Shown: positions 1-4,609 of the stretch, one piece after another | Layout: each line of letters starts with the position of its first letter | How positions within the stretch are numbered: the stretch's first letter is position 1 | Source of the DNA: Betaproteobacteria bacterium | GTDB taxonomy: Bacteria > Pseudomonadota > Gammaproteobacteria > Burkholderiales > SG8-41 | Reading direction: 5' to 3' | NCBI GenBank assembly: GCA_020028375.1 | Contig: JAHZNX010000172.1 | Span: 1-5,245, forward strand | Length of the DNA stretch: 5,245 nt | Translations under genes and position numbers: made by a program | Notes under the pieces: generated by a model | What the model was told of the DNA's origin: nothing | Databases searched by the model: none | Seen by the model: the letters and a program-made list of their open reading frames with translations, nothing else

Positions 1-250
1 GCGACTTCGCCGCGATCTCGGCGCCGATGTTCGCGCCCGCGCCGCCGCGGTTCTCCGGGACGACCTGCTGGCCGAGCGCCTCGCCGAGCTTCGGGCCGAT
101 GGTGCGCGCCATCGTGTCGGTGCCGCCGCCAGGTGGGAACGGCACTATCAGCCGCACTGCCCTGACCGGATACTGCTGCGCCGCCGCCGGAATCGCCGCC
201 GCCAGCAACGACGCGACTGCCGCCAGCAAGAAAAAAGAAATAGTTTTCAT
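1..250 (-). CDS. Bug/TctC-family tripartite tricarboxylate transporter substrate-binding protein, 3' end cut by window
   Basis: Periplasmic binding protein of the Bug (TctC-like) family, which captures small organic acids for tripartite tricarboxylate transporters or acts as an orphan sensor. Only the first 83 residues are in the window. The ATG at 250-248 opens a Sec signal peptide: MKT, a hydrophobic run at residues 5-20, and likely cleavage after A24 in PAAA-QQ. The mature part starts with the family's typical block: YPVRAVRLIVPFPPGGGTD (27-45), then ENRGGAGANIG (66-76). A GGGAGG ribosome binding site lies 4 nt upstream of the ATG. The gene is co-directional with the SDR and the second Bug gene, but a 325-bp repeat-bearing spacer separates it from the SDR, so it may have its own promoter. 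The ligand cannot be read from sequence. The family call is firm because signal peptide and N-terminal motif both fit and both recur in the other Bug gene here. Confidence 0.93.
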   Translation of the reverse strand, partial: MKTISFFLLAAVASLLAAAIPAAAQQYPVRAVRLIVPFPPGGGTDTMARTIGPKLGEALGQQVVPENRGGAGANIGAEIAAKS

Positions 251-254
251 GGCG

Positions 255-260
255 CCTCCC
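255..260 (-). promoter_or_regulatory. Ribosome binding site of the left Bug gene
   Basis: GGGAGG on the minus strand, 4 nt before the ATG at 250-248. It supports this start over any internal one and agrees with the signal peptide beginning at that ATG. Confidence 0.75.
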
Positions 261-329
261 TTTCAACTGATGAAGAAGGATGGGAAACACTGCTCAATGC
301 ACCTGACACAATGACTGGCCCAACTTCAC

Positions 330-515
330 TCCCCTCCTTTTCAAGGAGGGGTGGATGCGAAGCAGACGGGGTGGTTACGCGAGCACGATTCCTCCCACCA
401 CCCTGCCCGCATGCGCGGGCTCCCCGTCCGTCCCGCCGCGCTGCATCGCGTCGGGCGTTCGCCGGCTCGGAGGCATGCTCCTCGAAACCCCGGCTCACCC
501 TCGGGCAGGAGGGGA
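330..515. repeat. Candidate MITE-like palindromic repeat element
   Basis: The segment is bounded by a perfect 9-bp inverted pair, TCCCCTCCT at 330-338 and AGGAGGGGA at 507-515. Inside it are several nested inverted pairs: a 9-bp hairpin at 331-351, GACGGGG at 365-371 with CCCCGTC at 422-428, GGGTGGT at 369-375 with ACCACCC at 397-403, and a 6-bp stem at 405-420. The tetramer TTCA stands one base outside each end (325-328 and 517-520), as a target-site duplication would. From memory, CCCCTCC/GGAGGGG-ended palindromes followed by a GGGGTGGTT-like stretch recur between genes in proteobacteria. No transposase is present, so any mobility would be non-autonomous. The ends are tentative, since the flanking tetramer could be chance. 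Confidence 0.4.
331..351. repeat. Perfect 9-bp inverted repeat (hairpin)
   Basis: CCCCTCCTT at 331-339 and AAGGAGGGG at 343-351, separated by a 3-nt loop. It is stable on either strand. Neither side carries a T-run, so it is not a textbook intrinsic terminator. It could still slow transcription or protect the 3' end of the SDR transcript. Confidence 0.7.
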
Positions 516-557
516 ATTCATTTTGTCACGCATTCTAAGCTGTGTTCCGTCCCTTTT

Positions 558-578
558 GCTTCCTGCCTCCTGTCTCTA
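558..578. repeat. Imperfect heptamer tandem repeat at the 3' end of the SDR gene
   Basis: Three 7-bp units of consensus GYYTCCT on the plus strand occupy 558-564, 565-571 and 572-578. The last unit is the most diverged and ends exactly at the SDR stop codon (CTA on plus, TAG on the coding strand). The tract is almost pure pyrimidine on plus. It is one of three short tandem repeats at gene edges in this window. Confidence 0.5.
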
Positions 579-1328
579 ATAGGACGTCAGTCCTCCATCC
601 AGCACCAGCGTCTGGCCGGTGATGTACGCCGCCTGCGGGCTCGCGAGGTAGCACACCATTCCCGCCACTTCGCCGGGCTTGCCGAAGCGGCGGAACGGGA
701 TGCGCTCGATCATCGCTTTTCGCGCGTCCGGATGCGACGAGAAGTACTCGGCGCGCGAGGGCGTGTCCACCGTGCCCGGCGCGATCGCGTTGACGCGGAT
801 GCCGTGCTGCGCCCACTCGATCGCGAGCATCCGCGTCATCTGGATGATACCCGCCTTGGAAATCCCATAGGTCGAGCGCTGCGGGTAGCCGACCATTCCG
901 TGCGTCGAGGCAAGGCTGATGAGGCAGCCCGCGCGCCCGGCCGCGATCAGGTACCGCCCCATCTGCTGGCTCATGAAAAACGTCCCGGTCAGGTTGACGG
1001 CCATCACCTCGTCCCACTCCTGCGGGGTCACCTCGAGCGCCGGGCGCCGCAGCGTGACGGCGGCGTTGTTGACGAGCGCATCCACATGCCCGAACGCGCT
1101 CAGCGCCTGCGCCATCGCCCGCTCGATGCTCGGCTGGGAGCGCAGGTCGAGCTCGACCGGCACGGCGCGCGCCCCCGCCGCCGCGATTCTCTCCAGCGTG
1201 CCGGCGAGCTTCTCCACCCGGCGCGACGAGACCGCCACGTCGCACCCGTCGCGGGCGAGCGCGACCGCGATTTCCGCGCCCAGTCCCTGCGACGCGCCCG
1301 TCACGAACGCCGTTCTTTTCTCCGTCAC
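576..1328 (-). CDS. SDR family NAD(P)-dependent oxidoreductase
   Basis: Classical short-chain dehydrogenase/reductase of 250 residues, the usual size. A Rossmann fold opens with VTGASQGLG (9-17, TGxxxGxG cofactor motif). R36 and R37 in the SSRR stretch ending the second strand suggest NADP(H) preference (inference). NNAA is at 87-90. The catalytic tetrad is complete: N112, S141, Y154 and K158 (YGISK). The end is typical: ITGQTLVLDGG. The start is GTG at 1328-1326. No better in-frame start exists, and the next GTG would remove the first beta strand. The ribosome binding site is weak, so translation probably depends on the Bug gene ending 17 nt upstream. The same frame stays open far upstream, but that part is the Bug gene's shadow and not an N-terminal extension. 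FabG-like or sugar/hydroxy-acid dehydrogenase activity is possible; the substrate is unknown. Confidence 0.93.
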   Translation of the reverse strand: MTEKRTAFVTGASQGLGAEIAVALARDGCDVAVSSRRVEKLAGTLERIAAAGARAVPVELDLRSQPSIERAMAQALSAFGHVDALVNNAAVTLRRPALEVTPQEWDEVMAVNLTGTFFMSQQMGRYLIAAGRAGCLISLASTHGMVGYPQRSTYGISKAGIIQMTRMLAIEWAQHGIRVNAIAPGTVDTPSRAEYFSSHPDARKAMIERIPFRRFGKPGEVAGMVCYLASPQAAYITGQTLVLDGGLTSY

Positions 1329-1353
1329 TCGTCGCTCGTTGCTCGTTACTCGA
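1326..1353. repeat. Four imperfect heptamer repeats across the Bug/SDR junction
   Basis: Four consecutive 7-bp units with consensus NRCTCGT on the plus strand lie at 1326-1332, 1333-1339, 1340-1346 and 1347-1353. They differ mainly in the first two bases, and the outermost unit ends in A. On the coding strand the repeat covers the last codon and TAA stop of the Bug gene, fills the 17-nt gap, and ends with the GTG start of the SDR. The intercistronic DNA is therefore entirely repeat. Confidence 0.7.
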
Positions 1354-2332
1354 CCTTGATGTTCGCCGCCTTCACGACCTTGGTCCAGGTCACGACCTCG
1401 CGCCGGATCAATTCGGCGAAGGCCTCGGGCGTGTTGGTCTGCGGCTCGACGCCGGCGCCGGCGAACCGGCTGCTGACTTCCGGAGATTTCAACTGCTTCA
1501 CGACCTCCGCCTGCGTCTTCGTCACGATCGCCCGCGGCGTCCCGCCCGGGAAGACCAGCCCGTACCACACGTCGAAGGCGTATCCCGGCACGCCGGACTC
1601 GGCGACCGTGGGCAGCTCCGGCGCGATCCCGGCGCGCTTCTCGCCGGTTACGGCAAGCGCCTTCAACCTGCCGCTTCGGGCATGCGGCAGCACCGTCGCG
1701 AGACCCGCCATCGCGATCTGGAGCTCCCCGCCCATGAGCGCCGTGATGGCAGGATTGCTGCCCTTGTACGGCACATGCAGCATCGAGAACCCGCCGTTTA
1801 TCATGAGCAGCTCGGTGCCCAGATGCGAAGCGGTGCCGCTGCCGCCGGAGCCATAGCTGATGGAGCCAGGCTTCGCCTTTGCGAGCGCGACGAGATCCTT
1901 GACCGACCGGACCGGCAGGGCATTCCCGGCGGCCACGACGAAGGGCTGCACCGCGGCGAGCGAGATCGGCGTCAGGTCCTGCAGCGGATCGAAGCCCAGA
2001 TTGCTGCGCACGGCGGGCGCGAACGAGAGATGGCCGACGCTCCCCAGCAGCATGGTGTAGCCGTCCGGGGCGGATTGCTTCGCCACGATCGTGACGCCAG
2101 CCATTCCCCCGGCGCCGCCGCGATTGTCCACCACCACGGTCTGGCCCCACGCGTCGGTGAGCCCCTGCGCGATCATACGCGCGATGATGTCAGTGCCGCC
2201 GCCCGGCGCGCTCGGCACCACCAGGCGGATCGACTTGTTCGGGTAGCCGGCGGCGGGTTGCGCCTTCTGCGCGAGCGCAGGCAGCGCGGTGGCGATGCAC
2301 GATGCAAGCAGCAACTTGATGAATCGCTTCAC
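1346..2332 (-). CDS. Bug/TctC-family tripartite tricarboxylate transporter substrate-binding protein
   Basis: Complete 328-residue periplasmic binding protein of typical Bug length. The Sec signal peptide spans residues 1-21 (MKRFIK, hydrophobic core 7-20, likely cleavage in PALA-QK). The mature region shows the family blocks: IRLVVPSAPGGGTDIIAR (35-52), VDNRGGAGGMAG (68-79), PDGYTMLLGS (89-98), HVPYKGSNPAITALMGGELQ (186-205) and a C-terminal PEAFAELIRRE segment. Family knowledge says such proteins bind carboxylates such as citrate, aromatic acids, amino acids or nicotinate; the ligand is not readable here. The start is GTG at 2332-2330, set by a strong AGGAGG 6 nt upstream. The SDR follows at 17 nt, suggesting a two-gene transcript. 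No TctA/TctB membrane subunits are present, so it may be an orphan or serve a distant permease. Two strong hairpins lie just upstream of its ribosome binding site. Confidence 0.96.
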   Translation of the reverse strand: MKRFIKLLLASCIATALPALAQKAQPAAGYPNKSIRLVVPSAPGGGTDIIARMIAQGLTDAWGQTVVVDNRGGAGGMAGVTIVAKQSAPDGYTMLLGSVGHLSFAPAVRSNLGFDPLQDLTPISLAAVQPFVVAAGNALPVRSVKDLVALAKAKPGSISYGSGGSGTASHLGTELLMINGGFSMLHVPYKGSNPAITALMGGELQIAMAGLATVLPHARSGRLKALAVTGEKRAGIAPELPTVAESGVPGYAFDVWYGLVFPGGTPRAIVTKTQAEVVKQLKSPEVSSRFAGAGVEPQTNTPEAFAELIRREVVTWTKVVKAANIKVE

Positions 2333-2338
2333 GTGAGC

Positions 2339-2344
2339 CCTCCT
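2339..2344 (-). promoter_or_regulatory. Strong ribosome binding site that fixes a GTG start
   Basis: AGGAGG on the minus strand, 6 nt before GTG at 2332-2330. It decides the Bug gene's non-ATG start, which also begins a well-formed signal peptide. Confidence 0.85.
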
Positions 2345-2350
2345 CGGTGC

Positions 2351-2386
2351 GCGCCCGTTGCGGGCGCTTGCCCGGCGTGTGCCGGG
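2351..2386. repeat. Two tandem GC hairpins in the Bug gene leader, REP-like
   Basis: First stem: GCGCCCG at 2351-2357 with CGGGCGC at 2361-2367 (7 bp, 3-nt loop). Second stem: CCCGGC at 2371-2376 with GCCGGG at 2381-2386 (6 bp, 4-nt loop). Only 3 nt lie between them. On the minus strand the second begins GTCATCCCGGC, which from memory resembles the scattered proteobacterial GTCATTCC-type palindromes. Their position, 6 nt upstream of the ribosome binding site of the 1346-2332 gene, would let them affect its translation or mRNA stability, but that is inference. Confidence 0.6.
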
Positions 2387-2456
2387 ATGACATGATCACA
2401 CAAAAACCGGCGGCGAAAAATCCCGCGCCATACTCCCGGATCGCATTCCATACTGT

Positions 2457-2461
2457 GAGAG
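2457..2461 (+). promoter_or_regulatory. Probable ribosome binding site of the CMD gene
   Basis: GAGAG ends 8 nt before the ATG at 2470. It is weak, but it supports this start over the ATGs at 2347 and 2392, which would add residues lacking family resemblance. Confidence 0.45.
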
Positions 2462-2469
2462 TCCCAACC

Positions 2470-2904
2470 ATGAAAAAAGCGAAATCACGCGACTACGCCA
2501 GGCGCTTCGACCGCGGCATGCAGGTGCTGAAGAGGATGGGCCGGCAGAACCTGATGCTGAACCAGAAGGCGCTTTCCCCCGAGATGTACGAGATGTCGGT
2601 CGGCCACCTGTTTGGCGATGTCTGGGGACGCCCCGGGCTCAGCCTGCGCGACCGCCAGCTTGTCACGCTCGCCGCCAATATCGCGATGGCACGCCCGACG
2701 GGCAATCACTCCCACTACCTGAGCGCGATGCGCCTCGGCATCACCAGGCGGCAAATCATCGAAGTGATGATCCAGGTCGGGCACTACTGCGGCTGGCCGA
2801 CGCTCTCCAACGCGGTGCGCCAGTTCACCGACATCCTCGAGGAAGAAAAGGAGAAGAAGAAGGCGCATAGGGCAGGCAGGCCGTTCCGCTCCAGGCTGCT
2901 CTGA
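2470..2904 (+). CDS. Carboxymuconolactone decarboxylase (CMD) family protein
   Basis: A 144-residue helical protein of the CMD/AhpD-like fold, close in size to PcaC-type 4-carboxymuconolactone decarboxylases. The core fits the family: LSLRDRQLVTLAANIAMARP (57-76), then GNHSHYLSAMRLGIT (78-92) with H80 and H82, then IIEVMIQVGHYCGWPTLSNAV (96-116). There is no CxxC pair (the only core cysteine is C107), which argues against an AhpD-type peroxidase and for a decarboxylase-like or unknown reaction. The tail, from about residue 124, is a charged EEEKEKKK run ending in RSRLL, probably outside the fold. The start at 2470 is preferred over in-frame ATGs at 2347 and 2392, because the extra residues are not family-like and would run through the intergenic hairpins. 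It is the only plus-strand gene here and ends 24 nt from the convergent amidohydrolase. Confidence 0.9.
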   Translation: MKKAKSRDYARRFDRGMQVLKRMGRQNLMLNQKALSPEMYEMSVGHLFGDVWGRPGLSLRDRQLVTLAANIAMARPTGNHSHYLSAMRLGITRRQIIEVMIQVGHYCGWPTLSNAVRQFTDILEEEKEKKKAHRAGRPFRSRLL

Positions 2905-2928
2905 TCTCGCTCAACGCGCGGCGCGAAG

Positions 2929-3795
2929 CTAGAACCCGAAGAGTTCTCGAGGATTCTCCACGAGTATCTTCGTGCGCGTCGCGGCATCGGGCGCCCACTT
3001 CCCGAGCAGGTTGAAAAGCTCGACCGAGCCCACCTTGTCGGCGAACGAGAGGTGGGGATAGTCGCTGCCCCAGATGATGCGGTCGGGCGCGGCCTCGATG
3101 ATCGCCCGCGCCATGGCGCCGGCGTCCGTGAAACCGGGCGCGACCGACATGCGGTAGACGCCGGTGAACTTCACCCAGCAGTGCCGCTCACCGCTTCGCA
3201 CCATGGCGAGAAATTCCCGGAAGCCCGGCTGCTGGGGGCCGTCCTTCGCGAGGAACATGCCCATGTGCGCGACGCTGAAGCGGGACTTGAGCTTCCGCAT
3301 CACCGGCATCAGTTCGCGCGTGAGCCAGCCGGGGGTGAGGAAATCGAGCATCCAGCCAATCTCGGCGCAGCGCGCATTCAGCCGCTCGATGCGCGCGAGC
3401 ATTGTTTTCGAAAACCCCGGCTCCGGCGTCTTGATCGGGTTGACGTTGACGCGCACGCCGCGCACGCCCGCGCGGTTCAGGCGATCGATTTCGGCGTCGG
3501 GCGCGTTCTCGTCGATGTCCACGATGCCGCGGCACTTCTCCGCGCCCACCTCGCGCATCGCATTGAGCATGCACGCGTTGTCACGCCCGTAGGCGCTCGG
3601 TTGAACGAAGACGAAGCGCTCGCAGCCGAGATGGCGCGCGAGCTTCAAATACTCGCCGAGCGGGGCGAGCGGCGGCTGGTAGCGGATGTCAGTCCCGTAC
3701 GGATAGCGCTCCGCCGGACCGAAGACGTGGAAGTGGCTGTCGCAGGAAAGCGGCGGCGCCTTGAATGCCGGCGCGCCTTCTTCTCCTGCTCTCAC
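2929..3795 (-). CDS. Amidohydrolase family protein, 2-pyrone-4,6-dicarboxylate lactonase-like
   Basis: A 288-residue TIM-barrel hydrolase of the COG3618/LigI type. Visible motifs are CDSHFHVFGP (18-27, with H21 and H23 on strand 1), FVFVQPSAYGRDN (61-73), GVRGVRVNVNP (110-120), VAHMGMF with H177, WVKFTGVYR (207-215) and IIWGSDYPH (240-248) with D245, the expected catalytic Asp. Members hydrolyse lactones or related esters and amides of carboxylates; LigI itself opens 2-pyrone-4,6-dicarboxylate in protocatechuate 4,5-cleavage and needs no metal. The exact substrate is unproven. The GTG start at 3795-3793 overlaps the TGA stop of the permease gene by 4 nt (GTGA), so the two are translationally coupled; a GAGGG lies 9 nt upstream. 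There is no signal peptide, so it is cytoplasmic. It is the last gene of a minus-strand operon and converges with the CMD gene. Confidence 0.88.
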   Translation of the reverse strand: MRAGEEGAPAFKAPPLSCDSHFHVFGPAERYPYGTDIRYQPPLAPLGEYLKLARHLGCERFVFVQPSAYGRDNACMLNAMREVGAEKCRGIVDIDENAPDAEIDRLNRAGVRGVRVNVNPIKTPEPGFSKTMLARIERLNARCAEIGWMLDFLTPGWLTRELMPVMRKLKSRFSVAHMGMFLAKDGPQQPGFREFLAMVRSGERHCWVKFTGVYRMSVAPGFTDAGAMARAIIEAAPDRIIWGSDYPHLSFADKVGSVELFNLLGKWAPDAATRTKILVENPRELFGF

Positions 3796-3811
3796 GCTCT
3801 CATGCCCTCAC
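3788..3811. repeat. Octamer tandem repeat across the permease/amidohydrolase junction
   Basis: Three 8-bp units of consensus GCYCTCAY on the plus strand occupy 3788-3795, 3796-3803 and 3804-3811, with only two variable positions. On the coding strand each unit reads RTGAGRGC, so each carries a start-like RTG and a purine GAGRG. The repeat covers the last codons and TGA stop of the permease and the GTG start and second codon of the amidohydrolase. Confidence 0.65.
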
Positions 3812-4607
3812 GTTGCGCAGTGCGCATCGCCAGCGCAAACGCCAGGATCATGGCGATGACCACGGCAACGCCGAGCGTGAGTCCCAGGCTTTCCAGGTTC
3901 GCGTCGAACGCAGGCAGGTAGAGCCCGGCGATGCCGAGGCCCGCGACCGCGAGGCTCAGGGCCGCCACCGCAAGGCTCATGATGCGCGAGGCGATCGCGG
4001 CGCGCCGGTCCGCGCGCTCGATCAGCCGGCTCATGCAATAGCCGTTCACCGCGTCGGTCGCGATCATGCCCGCGGTGAACACGAGTCCCAGCGCAGCAGC
4101 GAACATCCACCCCGCGAGGCTCGAGCCCGTAATCGAGAACAGCATGGCCTGGCTGATGGTGTCGAAGGAGAGCGCGAACGCGGCGCCCACGGAGGCCATG
4201 ACTGCCGGGTGGCTGGTCTCCACGAGGCTCCCGAGGAGGCGGCTTTTCAGGCCCACGGTTCTCACCACCTCGCCCGGCCGCGTGCGCCGGACCGCAACGA
4301 GGTTGGCCCCCGCGAGCGCGAGCAGGAACACGATCGAGATCCACGCGCCGGTGAGCTCGAGCCACTGCGGCGCCTGCCAATCCCGCGCGACGGTAGCGAC
4401 GATCGCGGCGATGAGCGTGACGACGGCACCGTGGCCAAGCGAGAACAGCAGCCCCGAGAACCGCGCAAGGCGCGGGCGCCGGACGGCGTTGAAGCGCGCC
4501 ATCCCGTCGATCGTAACCAGGTGGTCGGGGTCCGCCCCGTGCTTCAGTCCAAGGAAAAATACGAGCGCGGCGAGCGCGAGCCAGTCGTGCGGAAGGCTTT
4601 CCATCAT
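3792..4607 (-). CDS. HoxN/NixA-type (NiCoT) nickel/cobalt permease, short form
   Basis: Inner-membrane transporter of 271 residues with the NiCoT signatures in order: LGLKHGADPDHLVTIDG (19-35), containing the metal-binding H-x4-D-H (H23, D28, H29); FSLGHGAVVT (55-64); ALSFDTISQ (145-153), matching the family's LGFDT block; and GMIATDAVNGY (180-190). About seven or eight hydrophobic segments are visible, including roughly 9-21, 53-73, 86-106, 165-184, 209-232 and 243-262. Classical NiCoTs have about 330-350 residues, so this is a compact version and its metal preference is uncertain. Two ATGs abut (4607-4605 and 4604-4602) behind AGGAGG. The first is 5 nt away and the second 8 nt, so the true start could be residue 2. 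It starts 2 nt after the binding-protein gene and overlaps the amidohydrolase by 4 nt, which implies one operon. Confidence 0.88.
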   Translation of the reverse strand: MMESLPHDWLALAALVFFLGLKHGADPDHLVTIDGMARFNAVRRPRLARFSGLLFSLGHGAVVTLIAAIVATVARDWQAPQWLELTGAWISIVFLLALAGANLVAVRRTRPGEVVRTVGLKSRLLGSLVETSHPAVMASVGAAFALSFDTISQAMLFSITGSSLAGWMFAAALGLVFTAGMIATDAVNGYCMSRLIERADRRAAIASRIMSLAVAALSLAVAGLGIAGLYLPAFDANLESLGLTLGVAVVIAMILAFALAMRTAQREGMRA

Positions 4608-4609
4608 CC

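Larger units (their letters stand above)
251..575. other. Intergenic spacer with palindromic repeat, no gene supported
   Basis: This 325-bp spacer lies between the SDR stop and the start of the left Bug gene, both on the minus strand. The overlapping short open frames here lack family resemblance and are arginine/proline-rich shadows of GC-rich DNA. The spacer holds a candidate palindromic element (about 330-515), a 9-bp-stem hairpin (331-351) and a pyrimidine-rich heptamer repeat running into the SDR stop codon. I saw no convincing -35/-10 pair for the left Bug gene. I also saw no stem followed by a T-run that would be a classic intrinsic terminator for the SDR transcript. Confidence 0.6.
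2333..2469. other. Divergent intergenic region
   Basis: This 137-bp region separates the minus-strand Bug gene from the plus-strand CMD gene, so promoters for both should lie here. I could not support a -35/-10 pair in either direction. The visible structure is the pair of hairpins near the Bug gene and a CCATACT heptamer repeated 20 bp apart (2428-2434, 2448-2454) near the CMD gene. Confidence 0.5.

Noticed and set aside
251..330. Sigma-70 promoter for the left Bug gene (minus-strand TTGAGC as -35)
   Set aside because: The hexamer 17 nt downstream matches the -10 consensus at only two of six bases.
330..515. CRISPR or attachment site explanation for the repeat-rich spacer
   Set aside because: No regularly spaced direct repeats with unique spacers, and no integrase or tRNA gene nearby; the structure is palindromic.
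351..1856. A 501-codon plus-strand open frame opposite the SDR and Bug genes
   Set aside because: Arg/His/Ala-rich shadow of high-GC coding DNA; the minus-strand genes have clear family motifs and this frame has none.
1329..2150. The SDR reading frame stays open upstream, giving an apparent 524-residue protein
   Set aside because: Residues before the SDR GTG are low-complexity Arg/Gly and overlap the real Bug gene in another frame; the SDR fold starts normally near 1328.
2297..2332. Lipobox-like LASC at residues 9-12 of the complete Bug protein
   Set aside because: The hydrophobic stretch before C12 is too short for a lipoprotein signal, and a normal Sec cleavage site follows at PALA-QK.
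2347..2469. Longer N-terminus for the CMD protein from ATG 2347 or 2392
   Set aside because: The added residues would be coded by the intergenic hairpins, match nothing in the family and lack a ribosome binding site; ATG 2470 gives the normal length.
2905..2928. Bidirectional terminator between the convergent CMD and amidohydrolase genes
   Set aside because: The 24-nt gap shows no stable stem and no T-run on either strand.
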